Of a stretch of DNA of 5,944 bases, positions 1 through 5,944 are shown piece by piece. Source of the DNA: an uncultured Rhizobiaceae group bacterium (GTDB taxonomy: Bacteria > Pseudomonadota > Alphaproteobacteria > Rhizobiales > Rhizobiaceae); contig CALAIO010000116.1 of the NCBI GenBank assembly GCA_937923355.1, positions 1-5,944 on the forward strand. Reading direction: 5' to 3'. How positions within the stretch are numbered: position 1 is the first letter of the stretch; each line of letters starts with the position of its first letter. The notes beneath the pieces were generated by a model. The model was not told where the DNA came from and did no database searches. It worked only from the letters and a program-made list of their open reading frames with translations. The position numbers and the translations under genes were made by a program.

Positions 1-62
1 GTCTCACCAGATTTATTCGACAAGAAGTTTTTGATTGCTTTATTTAAACGATTATATTTCAT
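1..62 (-). CDS. 5' end of a probable Flp/TadE-class pilin or pseudopilin gene (partial, runs off the window)
   Basis: An open frame starts with ATG at 62-60 and stays open to the window edge, giving 20 codons plus the first two bases of a Thr codon. An in-frame TGA lies one codon upstream of the ATG, so no earlier start is possible. GGGA at 70-73 lies 7 nt before the ATG and can serve as a ribosome binding site. The peptide is basic (K2, R5, K8, K11, K17) and ends in FLSNKSGET. This resembles the leader of type IVb prepilins and TadE/TadG-like proteins (FLKDESGATAIEYG in Flp pilins), in which prepilin peptidase cuts after the Gly and a Glu follows at mature position 5. Here cleavage would fall after G19, with E20 and T21 as mature positions 1 and 2. 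The diagnostic hydrophobic segment and Glu5 lie outside the window, so the family call is an inference from a very short stretch. A chance ORF cannot be excluded. Confidence 0.42.
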   Translation of the reverse strand, partial: MKYNRLNKAIKNFLSNKSGE

Positions 63-130
63 TTTTCAGTCCCGAAAAATAGTTTCTAGCGCTTTAAATA
101 CGGACTCAAAGCACCCTAATAATCATTAAA

Positions 131-136
131 ATTATA
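131..136 (-). promoter_or_regulatory. Possible -10 element (TATAAT) ahead of the left-edge gene
   Basis: The minus strand reads TATAAT exactly at 136-131, in the AT-rich gap just past the mutT stop codon. The best -35 match is TTAATG at 160-155 with an 18-bp spacer, only 3 of 6 to TTGACA, and it lies inside the last mutT codons. If real, transcription would begin near 124 and give a leader of about 60 nt before the ATG at 62. The gap is AT-rich, so a chance match is easy. No convincing terminator hairpin with a T-run was seen between mutT and this gene; only a 5-bp GCTTT/AAAGC pair (91-95 with 108-112) occurs. Confidence 0.2.
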
Positions 137-142
137 ACTAAT

Positions 143-562
143 CTATAAAATATCCATTAACGCTGGAATAAAAGGATCATCAGCAGGTGGCATTGGGTAT
201 TCACGCAATTTATTACCCCGTACCCATTTTAAGCGCTGATTTTCACGACCTGTAGGCGTCCCCTCCCATTTGCGGCATACAAACAAAGGCATCAGCAGAT
301 GGAATTTTTCGTAAGAATATGAGGCAAAAGAAAGCGGCGCCAGGCATGTTTCCCAAGTTTTAACACCAAGCTCTTCTTCCAGTTCTCTGATCAGTGCTTC
401 TTCTGGTGTTTCGCCCAATTCTATTTTACCGCCTGGAAACTCCCACAGACCTGCCATGGATTTACCTTCAGGACGCTTGGCAAGTAAAACACGATTATCA
501 GCATCCAGTAGCGCACAGGCGCTTACAAGCAACAAGGGTTTGTTATCTTCCTGAGTGCTCAT
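143..562 (-). CDS. mutT: MutT-type Nudix hydrolase, probable 8-oxo-dGTP diphosphatase
   Basis: Predicted cytosolic Nudix enzyme of 139 residues, close to the usual MutT length (about 130). It would hydrolyse oxidised dGTP (8-oxo-dGTP) to the monophosphate and so prevent A:T to C:G transversions. The Nudix box GX5EX7REUXEEXGU is complete at residues 45-67, with the metal-binding REXXEE core at R59-E64. It is preceded by WEFPGGK (40-46), typical of the MutT subgroup. The C-terminus carries LKWV (111-114) and YPMPPADDPFI (122-132), also typical of MutT. In E. coli MutT the base-recognising Asn119 lies in a PPANEP stretch; the aligned position here appears to be D128, a substitution I recall as common in MutT homologues. 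The ATG overlaps the TGA of the upstream acetyltransferase gene as ATGA (559-562). No strong Shine-Dalgarno is visible, so translational coupling is likely. It is the last gene of the cluster. Related Nudix substrates cannot be ruled out. Confidence 0.9.
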   Translation of the reverse strand: MSTQEDNKPLLLVSACALLDADNRVLLAKRPEGKSMAGLWEFPGGKIELGETPEEALIRELEEELGVKTWETCLAPLSFASYSYEKFHLLMPLFVCRKWEGTPTGRENQRLKWVRGNKLREYPMPPADDPFIPALMDIL

Positions 563-1317
563 GATTTCAAAGGCGCCATACGATAGCTGTAGCGATACAG
601 CTCTTCAAAACCAAAGCTTTTATACAATTCAAACGCGGCTGTATTTTCTGCAACAACCTGTAACCACGCAAACCGCGCACCAGATTGTTTTGCCCATTTC
701 AAAGCACTTCCCATCAGAGCTTTGGCATTTCCCTGACGTTTAAATTCGGAGCCTGTAACCAGATCAAAAACGCCAACCAAATCATTATCATGAACACAAC
801 GCACAGCCGCAACATTCTTGTCACCATCATTTTTTACAAAAAGCCCACAAGTTGGCTGGATTGATTGAATAACTTCAAACAAACCTGGCTTTGAGCTCTT
901 TGCTTCTTCAGAAAGATGGATAAAACTGTCGACCCAATAACCGATATCTTTCATTGGGACATGGTCTACATGATTTTCTAAATCAACAGACTGCAAATCC
1001 AGCATCATAACAATACTTTCATCAAAACGGGTCCAGCCACGGTCATCCAGAATGTCTTCAAGTTCGGGCGGCGCAAGCGGTGACTGTCTAAAGACCAATT
1101 CGCGTCCGAAGCTTTCAAACTTTCGTTTGGCAAGCTCAAGACGCGCATCAATATAGGCATGATCAGACGGATCCAGCGGATTAACCGAGTTCAACCGCTT
1201 GGCAGGATGACCAGCGGTCAGCCGTATAGCCCATGTACCATCGTAATGGGTTGAAGTAGATGGAAACGAACGAAAACTAACCGCTTCAAGCCGTCTTACT
1301 TGTGCCAATCCTGGCAT
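559..1317 (-). CDS. GNAT family N-acetyltransferase (two-domain type, substrate unknown)
   Basis: Predicted acetyl-CoA-dependent N-acetyltransferase of 252 residues. The C-terminal half holds the GNAT fold: motif A with the acetyl-CoA pyrophosphate loop KRQGNA (193-198) followed by a helix to about 211, then strand LQVVAENTAAFELYKSFGF (219-237), where N225 and Y232 are the usual motif B positions. The N-terminal part has W29, R32 and KRLNSVNPL (40-48), a pattern I associate with a bacterial family in which an N-terminal GNAT-like domain precedes the catalytic one. The substrate cannot be read from sequence, and nothing links it directly to arginine synthesis despite the neighbouring argJ. The start is placed at ATG 1317: GGAG at 1326-1329 sits 8 nt upstream, and the gene then begins 4 nt after the argJ stop. 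An earlier in-frame ATG at 1353 would overlap argJ and add 12 residues with no family support. Its TGA overlaps the mutT ATG. Confidence 0.85.
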   Translation of the reverse strand: MPGLAQVRRLEAVSFRSFPSTSTHYDGTWAIRLTAGHPAKRLNSVNPLDPSDHAYIDARLELAKRKFESFGRELVFRQSPLAPPELEDILDDRGWTRFDESIVMMLDLQSVDLENHVDHVPMKDIGYWVDSFIHLSEEAKSSKPGLFEVIQSIQPTCGLFVKNDGDKNVAAVRCVHDNDLVGVFDLVTGSEFKRQGNAKALMGSALKWAKQSGARFAWLQVVAENTAAFELYKSFGFEELYRYSYRMAPLKS

Positions 1318-1321
1318 ATCT

Positions 1322-2548
1322 TTAACTCCGGTAATCACCATTGATGGCCACATATTCTTTAGTAAGATCGCAAGTCCAGACTTTGGCTTGCCCCTTGCCT
1401 AAACCAATATCAACTGTGATATTAATCTCATCAGCTTGCATCACACGTGTTGCCGCTTCCTCGCTGTAATCTGGAACGCGCTCACCATTTTGAGCAACCA
1501 TAATATCACCAAAGCTAATGGTTAGAAGATCACGATCTGCGGGTTCTCCTGCCTTGCCGACGGCCATCACAATACGACCCCAATTGGCATCTTCGCCAGC
1601 AACCGCCGTCTTTACCAAAGGCGAATTTGCAATCGTCCTAGCAATATTAAAGGCAGACCCTTTGCTTTTTGCGCCTGTCACCTCGATACAAACCTGCTTT
1701 GTAGCGCCTTCACCATCACGCACCAAAAGCATGGAAAGTTCGTGCATCAGCCCTTGAAGCGCTTTTTTGAACGGCTTTAAATTCTTGTCTTTTACATCGG
1801 AAATTTTCTTGCCAGCCCCTGAGGACATCAAGAGAACAGTATCACTTGTTGAGGTGTCGCTATCAACGGTAATCGCATTAAAAGTCGTCTTGGTGTAATT
1901 AGACAGCAATTCCTGAAGAACCTGATTATCCACCGCTAAATCTGTAACAATGAAAGAAAGCATTGTCGCCATGTCTGGCGCAATCATGCCGGATCCTTTG
2001 GCAATACCATTGATATGATACGTCTTGTCATCAATCTTAAATTGTCTTGTTACAAGTTTTGGATAGGTATCCGTTGTCATAATCGCTTGCGCAGCTTCGT
2101 GCCAGCCATCAGACTTGAGCACCGCATTTGCCATGCGCAGTTTTTCATCAAAACCAGAGGCATCAAGCGGTTCACCAATTACACCTGTTGACGCAAGAAA
2201 AATCTGTTTTTCAGAACAACTCAAAACATCTGCAGCCGCTTTAGCTGTTTGCTTTGTTGACTCAACACCCTTTTGTCCCGTGAACGCGTTAGCATTGCCT
2301 GAATTAATCACAATCCCCTTGGCCTTGCCCTTTGCCAAATGCTTGCGACACCAGTCAACTGGCGCCGAAGGACATTTTGACTTGGTAAAAACACCAGCTA
2401 TTTCAGCAGGCTTATCAAAAACAATAAGGCATAAATCCTTACGACTTTGATATTTTATGCCTGCTTCAATGCTTGCAAGACTGACACCATCAAGCTCTGG
2501 CAATTCAGGATAAAGCTTGGGCGCAAGGGGAGATACTTTTTCAGACAT
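1322..2548 (-). CDS. argJ: Arginine biosynthesis bifunctional protein ArgJ (ornithine acetyltransferase / N-acetylglutamate synthase)
   Basis: ArgJ moves the acetyl group from N-acetylornithine to glutamate, and in bifunctional forms also makes N-acetylglutamate from acetyl-CoA; it acts in the cytosol in the cyclic arginine pathway. The 408-residue product is the usual length. Family landmarks appear in order (numbered from the ATG at 2548): VSPLAP near the N-terminus, [10 protein letters not shown] (82-91), the oxyanion-hole pair in STGVIG (T121, G122), TTDTYPK (158-164), the self-cleavage site [14 protein letters not shown] (184-197), DSDTSTSDT (229-237), VRDGEGATK (276-284), [10 protein letters not shown] (317-326) and the C-terminal [10 protein letters not shown]. 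Autocleavage before T195 would give alpha and beta chains with T195 as nucleophile, so all catalytic elements are present. ATG 2548 gives [10 protein letters not shown], the more family-like N-terminus; a GTG at 2554 would add two residues. Neither has a clear Shine-Dalgarno. The gene begins 14 nt after ppiC and ends 4 nt before the GNAT gene. Confidence 0.97.
   Translation of the reverse strand: MSEKVSPLAPKLYPELPELDGVSLASIEAGIKYQSRKDLCLIVFDKPAEIAGVFTKSKCPSAPVDWCRKHLAKGKAKGIVINSGNANAFTGQKGVESTKQTAKAAADVLSCSEKQIFLASTGVIGEPLDASGFDEKLRMANAVLKSDGWHEAAQAIMTTDTYPKLVTRQFKIDDKTYHINGIAKGSGMIAPDMATMLSFIVTDLAVDNQVLQELLSNYTKTTFNAITVDSDTSTSDTVLLMSSGAGKKISDVKDKNLKPFKKALQGLMHELSMLLVRDGEGATKQVCIEVTGAKSKGSAFNIARTIANSPLVKTAVAGEDANWGRIVMAVGKAGEPADRDLLTISFGDIMVAQNGERVPDYSEEAATRVMQADEINITVDIGLGKGQAKVWTCDLTKEYVAINGDYRS
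1326..1329 (-). promoter_or_regulatory. Ribosome binding site that sets the GNAT gene start
   Basis: The minus strand reads GGAG at 1329-1326, 8 nt before the ATG at 1317-1315. The site lies inside the final codons of argJ, so ribosomes finishing argJ end right at it. This supports coupling and supports 1317 rather than 1353 as the start. Confidence 0.6.
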
Positions 2549-2562
2549 TAGCACAATTCACT

Positions 2563-3426
2563 TTACTGAGACTGAATGGCTTCAAGCTTGGTCTTTAAAT
2601 CTTCATCCAACACTTCTATCTTGAATTTTGCACGGGCATCTTGCGTAAGCTTGAAATACTTCTCACGTGCCAAAGCTTGGCGAACCTGCCCTTTTACTTC
2701 TTCATAGGAAGGCGGTTGACTGTCACGCGCATCTTCCTTAAAAATAATATGAAATCCAAATTGAGATTTAACTGGCTCTTTTGTGTAGCTGCCTTTTTCA
2801 AGATCAAAGGCTGCGACTTCAAATTCAGGCACCATTTGCCCACGACCAAAATATCCAAGGTCACCACCTTGAGGGCCGCTAGGGCCAGTAGATTTGGTTT
2901 TGGCCAGTTCAATAAAATCTGCACCGCCATCAAGTTCCTTGATAATGGCTTTTGCCTCGTCTTCTGTCTTTACCAAAATATGACGCGCACGAATTTCTGG
3001 CTGTGGCTCAATGCCTTTCACTTCAATATCATAACGTTCTTTCATTTCCTCTTCGGTAATGACGTTAAGCGCATTGGATTGAAAATAATTATTATGAAGT
3101 GCGCGAGCGCGATTAAACGCCATTTGCGCTTTAAAATTTGCATCATCCGCAAGGCCGGCCTCTTCTGCAGCCAGTGCCAGTGCCTTGATGTCCAAGAGCG
3201 CATTTAAAATCATTGCGCGACGCTGATCTGCAGGTGCCTTTGAAAACTGCTCAAGCAAATCCACTTCAGCTAGTGCCAATTCGCGGTCGGTAACCTCAAC
3301 GCCATTAACGCGTGCAATAACGTTTTCTTTGGCTTCTTGCGCAAAGCTAGGCACAATCGAAGCGCTTGAAACTGCAAGAGCTAGAATAAAACTACGGGTC
3401 ACAGCGGGTATTTTGATTTTTGACAT
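2563..3426 (-). CDS. Exported parvulin-type peptidylprolyl cis-trans isomerase (PpiC/SurA/PrsA-like)
   Basis: Predicted periplasmic prolyl isomerase and chaperone of 287 residues that would help fold proteins after Sec export. A Sec signal peptide is visible: basic start (K3, K5, R11), hydrophobic core about 13-25, and a likely signal peptidase I site SFA|QE after A29. There is no lipobox Cys. Residues 36-135 form a helix-rich SurA-N-like region. The parvulin domain covers about 144-232, with RARHILVKTEDEA (146-158), GGDLGYFGRGQMVPEFEVAAF (187-207, key residues G187, F193, M198, F202, F207) and SQFGFHIIFK (221-230); H149 and H226 are the conserved active-site histidines. A charged helical tail follows. 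Start ATG 3426 has AGGAG at 3432-3436 with a 5-nt gap. It is the first gene of the minus-strand cluster and is divergent from secA. The exact subtype (PpiC, SurA or PrsA-like) is not resolved, so no symbol is given. Confidence 0.93.
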   Translation of the reverse strand: MSKIKIPAVTRSFILALAVSSASIVPSFAQEAKENVIARVNGVEVTDRELALAEVDLLEQFSKAPADQRRAMILNALLDIKALALAAEEAGLADDANFKAQMAFNRARALHNNYFQSNALNVITEEEMKERYDIEVKGIEPQPEIRARHILVKTEDEAKAIIKELDGGADFIELAKTKSTGPSGPQGGDLGYFGRGQMVPEFEVAAFDLEKGSYTKEPVKSQFGFHIIFKEDARDSQPPSYEEVKGQVRQALAREKYFKLTQDARAKFKIEVLDEDLKTKLEAIQSQ

Positions 3427-3431
3427 AATGG

Positions 3432-3436
3432 CTCCT
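3432..3436 (-). promoter_or_regulatory. Ribosome binding site of the parvulin gene
   Basis: The minus strand reads AGGAG at 3436-3432, 5 nt before ATG 3426. It is the strongest Shine-Dalgarno match in the window and fixes the start of the first gene of the cluster. Confidence 0.7.
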
Positions 3437-3448
3437 GTTAGGCCTATT

Positions 3449-3477
3449 TTTATAAAACGACAAGCACTCTATGTAAG
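3449..3477 (-). promoter_or_regulatory. Candidate promoter for the ppi-argJ-GNAT-mutT cluster
   Basis: On the minus strand, CTTACA (3477-3472, 4 of 6 to TTGACA) and TATAAA (3454-3449, 5 of 6 to TATAAT) are separated by exactly 17 bp. Transcription would start near 3442 and leave a short leader of about 16 nt that still contains the AGGAG site. The placement fits a housekeeping sigma-70-type promoter driving the whole four-gene unit. It is read by eye, with no transcript data. Confidence 0.42.
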
Positions 3478-3506
3478 AGTAAATTACATACAAACAATGG
3501 CAATCG

Positions 3507-3535
3507 TTGACATCGGTTGATGTCCCTCTTATCTG
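3507..3535 (+). promoter_or_regulatory. secA: Candidate secA promoter (TTGACA, 17 bp, TATCTG)
   Basis: TTGACA at 3507-3512 is an exact -35 consensus. With a 17-bp spacer the -10 position reads TATCTG (3530-3535), a weak match that keeps only the first TAT. Alphaproteobacterial promoters often have a strong TTGAC box with a loose -10, so this is plausible. The start would be near 3542, giving a secA leader of about 130 nt. It lies about 30 bp from the -35 of the divergent promoter, so the two could share regulation. Confidence 0.35.
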
Positions 3536-3605
3536 TCCTTTGTCCGGTCGTCCAGATTTCGTTTGCACAGTTTCGTGTAAACTACATTGTAACCCTAGTT
3601 TTTCA

Positions 3606-3617
3606 ACGGTAAACCGT
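3606..3617. repeat. Short perfect inverted repeat ACGGT-AA-ACCGT ahead of secA
   Basis: Two 5-bp arms (3606-3610 and 3613-3617) are perfectly complementary around a 2-bp AA centre. The 2-nt gap is too tight for a good RNA hairpin and no T-run follows, so a DNA-binding site is likelier than a terminator. It lies just upstream of TATAAA at 3621-3626, in the spacer position of a possible secA-proximal promoter whose -35 (GTTTTT, 3598-3603) is poor. An operator role is only an inference; a 12-bp palindrome can arise by chance. Confidence 0.3.
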
Positions 3618-3620
3618 ACA

Positions 3621-3626
3621 TATAAA
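3621..3626 (+). promoter_or_regulatory. secA: Alternative secA-proximal -10 element (TATAAA)
   Basis: TATAAA at 3621-3626 matches the -10 consensus at 5 of 6 bases and would start a transcript near 3633, about 42 nt ahead of the secA ATG. No good -35 lies 16-18 bp upstream, so it would need an activator or be incidental. It competes with the TTGACA-led candidate at 3507-3535. Confidence 0.2.
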
Positions 3627-3666
3627 CGTGAAAGCATGCTCACATTTGAGCAGTTAAATATCTTGA

Positions 3667-3670
3667 GAGG
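3667..3670 (+). promoter_or_regulatory. secA: Ribosome binding site of secA
   Basis: GAGG at 3667-3670 (within GAGAGG from 3665) lies 4 nt before ATG 3675. The spacing is rather short but usable, and this site favours 3675 over the in-frame ATG at 3636, which has no such site. Confidence 0.5.
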
Positions 3671-3674
3671 CCGC

Positions 3675-5944
3675 ATGGGCATTTTTAGTGGAATAGCAAG
3701 CAAACTTTTTGGTTCATCGAATGATCGTGAAATCAAGAAATTCCAGCCAAAGGTTGAAGCAATTAATGCGCTCGAGCCTGAAATGGAAGCCCTCTCGGAT
3801 GATGCTCTGAAAGCAAAAACGCTAGAGTTCCGCAAACAGCTTGAAGAAGGCAAAACGGTTGACGATCTACTCGTCCCTGCATTTGCCGTAGTGCGTGAAG
3901 CTTCAAAACGCACACTTGGCATGCGTCACTTTGATGTTCAGCTCATAGGTGGCATGATTTTGCACGGCGGCGACATCGCAGAAATGCGCACAGGTGAAGG
4001 CAAGACACTCATGTCTACTCTGCCAGTTTATCTAAATGCTCTACCATCAAAAGGCGCACATGTCGTAACCGTAAACGACTATCTGGCAGAGCGCGATGCA
4101 AAATGGATGAGTGCCATTTACGAATTCCTTGGCATGACAACAGGCATCATTGTGAACGGCATTGAAGATGACGAGCGCCAAGCTGCATATAATTGCGATA
4201 TTACTTACGGTACAAATAATGAATTCGGTTTTGATTATCTTCGCGATAACATGAAATTCGATCTTGAAAGCATGGTTCAACGTGACCACCACTATGCAAT
4301 CGTCGATGAGGTCGATTCAATTCTGATTGATGAAGCGCGGACGCCACTTATTATTTCCGGTCCACTGGATGACAAGACTGACCTTTACAAAACCATCGAC
4401 AGCTTCATACCGCAAGTTGCTGATGAAGATTATGAACTGGACGAAAAACAGCGCTCCGTAACCTTTACAGAAGATGGTAACGAAAAACTGGAAGAAAGCT
4501 TGAAAGAAGCTGGACTTCTAAAAGGTGAAAATCTTTACGACATTGATAACGTAACGATTGTTCATCACATCAATAACGCCCTTAAAGCGCATAAGCTTTT
4601 CACCAAAGACAAGGATTACATCGTCCGCAATAATGAAGTTGTCATTATTGATGAATTTACTGGCCGTATGATGCCAGGTCGTCGCTATGGCGAAGGTCAG
4701 CACCAGGCGATTGAAGCCAAGGAAGGTGTTACCATTCAGCCTGAGAACCAGACCATGGCATCGGTGACATTCCAGAATTATTTCCGCATGTATGACAAAC
4801 TTTCAGGCATGACTGGCACAGCCATGACGGAGGCTGAAGAATTTGGCAATATTTACAGTCTGAACGTCATTGAAGTGCCGACCAATCTTCCGGTTGCGCG
4901 TATCGATGATGATGATGAGGTTTATCGTACGGTTGATGAAAAATTCCTGGCAATCACAGCACTAATCAACGAATGTCGCGAGCGAAATCAGCCAGTACTT
5001 GTGGGCACGACTTCGATTGAAAAATCAGAAATGCTTGCTGAACTATTACAAAAAGAAGGCCTGAAAGATTTTAAAGTCCTAAACGCAAGACACCACGAAC
5101 AAGAAGCGCAAATCATTGCAGCTGCTGGCGTACCTGGTGCTGTAACAATTGCGACCAACATGGCCGGCCGTGGTACGGACATTCAATTGGGCGGCAACTT
5201 TGAAATGCGTGCCGCCGAAGAACTTGCTGATGACCTAACGCCAGCAAAGCGCAAAAAAGCAGAAGAAAAAATCATGGCTGAAATTGCATCAGCCAAGGAA
5301 GAAGCAAAAGCTGCTGGCGGTCTTTTTGTTATTGCTACAGAGCGCCACGAAAGCCGCCGTATTGATAACCAGCTTCGAGGTCGCTCAGGCCGTCAAGGCG
5401 ACCCCGGACAATCCAAATTCTTCCTGTCCCTGCAAGATGATCTAATGCGCATCTTTGGCGGTGACCGAATGGACGGAATGCTGCAAAAGCTCGGCCTGAA
5501 AGACGGCGAAGCCATCATGCACCCAATGATTAACAAGGCATTGGAAAAGGCACAAAAGAAAGTTGAAGCGCGTAACTTTGATATTCGCAAGAACCTTCTG
5601 AAATTCGATGACGTGATGAATGACCAACGAAAAGTTGTCTTCGATCAACGTAAGGATTTGATGAAAGGCGAAGACTTAAGCGAAACTGTTGAAGATATGC
5701 GTCACGAAGTCATTGAGGATATTGTTGCAAAACATATTCCTGAAAAAGCTTATCCAGAACAATGGGATACAATAAACCTGCAACACGAAGTGCAAGAAAT
5801 TCTCAATCTTGATTTACCAATCGTGCAATGGGCAAATGAGGATGGTATCGACGAAGAAATCATCATTGATCGCATCACAGACGCATCTGATGAGTTTTCA
5901 AAGGCAAAATTTGAAGAATTTGGCGATGATGTAAGCGAGTACGT
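3675..5944 (+). CDS. secA: Protein translocase ATPase SecA (3' end beyond the window)
   Basis: SecA is the motor ATPase that pushes unfolded preproteins through the SecYEG channel at the inner membrane. The frame is open from ATG 3675 to the window end, giving 756 complete residues of about 900 in typical proteobacterial SecA. Visible in order: amphipathic N-terminal helix, Walker A MRTGEGKT (104-111, K110), DEAD-type box VDEVD (210-214) followed by LIDEART, the preprotein cross-linking domain inserted at about 228-370, [24 protein letters not shown] (328-351, key residues G330, R331, G334, R336, G339, H343), SGMTGTA (377-383), NBD2 with GTTSIEKSE (444-452) and [14 protein letters not shown] (494-507), and arginine-finger motif [11 protein letters not shown] (566-576). 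The scaffold helix and wing domain follow. The C-terminal zinc-binding tail lies outside. The N-terminus [18 protein letters not shown] is family-like, which supports this start. An in-frame ATG at 3636 would add 13 residues without support. No frameshift or missing catalytic residue was seen. Confidence 0.98.
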   Translation, partial: MGIFSGIASKLFGSSNDREIKKFQPKVEAINALEPEMEALSDDALKAKTLEFRKQLEEGKTVDDLLVPAFAVVREASKRTLGMRHFDVQLIGGMILHGGDIAEMRTGEGKTLMSTLPVYLNALPSKGAHVVTVNDYLAERDAKWMSAIYEFLGMTTGIIVNGIEDDERQAAYNCDITYGTNNEFGFDYLRDNMKFDLESMVQRDHHYAIVDEVDSILIDEARTPLIISGPLDDKTDLYKTIDSFIPQVADEDYELDEKQRSVTFTEDGNEKLEESLKEAGLLKGENLYDIDNVTIVHHINNALKAHKLFTKDKDYIVRNNEVVIIDEFTGRMMPGRRYGEGQHQAIEAKEGVTIQPENQTMASVTFQNYFRMYDKLSGMTGTAMTEAEEFGNIYSLNVIEVPTNLPVARIDDDDEVYRTVDEKFLAITALINECRERNQPVLVGTTSIEKSEMLAELLQKEGLKDFKVLNARHHEQEAQIIAAAGVPGAVTIATNMAGRGTDIQLGGNFEMRAAEELADDLTPAKRKKAEEKIMAEIASAKEEAKAAGGLFVIATERHESRRIDNQLRGRSGRQGDPGQSKFFLSLQDDLMRIFGGDRMDGMLQKLGLKDGEAIMHPMINKALEKAQKKVEARNFDIRKNLLKFDDVMNDQRKVVFDQRKDLMKGEDLSETVEDMRHEVIEDIVAKHIPEKAYPEQWDTINLQHEVQEILNLDLPIVQWANEDGIDEEIIIDRITDASDEFSKAKFEEFGDDVSEY

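Noticed and set aside
91..112. GCTTT/AAAGC pair as a terminator after mutT
   Set aside because: The stem is only 5 bp with a 12-nt loop and no T-run follows on the minus strand.
1318..1353. Upstream ATG at 1353 as start of the GNAT gene
   Set aside because: It lies in the argJ coding sequence, adds 12 residues foreign to the family, and ATG 1317 has a well-spaced GGAG site right after the argJ stop.
2641..3207. Long plus-strand ORF (188 codons) antisense to the isomerase gene
   Set aside because: The opposite strand encodes a full parvulin with signal peptide and active-site motifs; the antisense product has no recognisable domain and no ribosome binding site.
3428..3520. Plus-strand ORF beginning MAPVRPIFIK, 30 codons from the ATG at 3428
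   Set aside because: It starts over the isomerase ribosome binding site region, has no ribosome binding site of its own, and runs across the divergent promoters; a chance ORF is the simplest reading.
3521..3553. Cluster of TGTCC-like pentamers (3521, 3534, 3541, and CGTCC at 3549)
   Set aside because: Spacing is irregular (13, 7 and 8 bp) and the unit is only 5 bp, so neither a tandem repeat nor an operator array is supported.
3636..3674. In-frame ATG at 3636 as the secA start
   Set aside because: The 13 added residues are not typical of SecA, there is no ribosome binding site ahead of 3636, and ATG 3675 gives the expected N-terminus with GAGG upstream.
3392..3922. Minus-strand ORF (176 codons) spanning the intergenic region and the secA 5' end
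   Set aside because: It is antisense to well-conserved secA codons, crosses both promoters, and its product shows no family features.

Overview
The window looks like chromosomal DNA of an alphaproteobacterium, most probably a low-GC member of the Hyphomicrobiales (Rhizobiales) or a marine relative. This rests on the style of the SecA, ArgJ and parvulin proteins and on the gene order secA <> peptidylprolyl isomerase - argJ - GNAT acetyltransferase - mutT, which I recall as common in that group. Base composition is visibly AT-leaning but even across the genes, and nothing suggests a mobile element.

Layout: a 248-bp divergent intergenic region (3427-3674) separates two transcription units. Leftward (minus strand) runs a tight four-gene cluster: an exported parvulin-type prolyl isomerase (2563-3426), argJ (1322-2548), a two-domain GNAT acetyltransferase (559-1317) and a MutT-type Nudix hydrolase (143-562). 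Gaps are 14 and 4 nt, followed by a 4-nt ATGA overlap, so co-transcription is likely. Rightward (plus strand) runs secA from 3675, cut by the window end after 756 complete codons. At the left edge the first 21 residues of another minus-strand gene are visible (1-62). They read like the prepilin-type leader of a Flp/TadE-class protein.

How the genes relate: SecA drives export of unfolded proteins and the divergent parvulin is itself a predicted Sec substrate that would help fold exported proteins, so the shared control region joins two secretion functions. ArgJ (arginine biosynthesis), the GNAT enzyme (substrate unknown) and MutT (nucleotide-pool sanitation) are housekeeping functions that follow in the same unit.

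I found no CRISPR array, RNA gene, transposon, large repeat or convincing rho-independent terminator. The window is mainly ordinary core genome. Points for a second look are the truncated prepilin-like gene at the left edge, the promoters and the inverted repeat between ppiC and secA, a weak candidate leader peptide upstream of secA, and the start sites of argJ and the GNAT gene.
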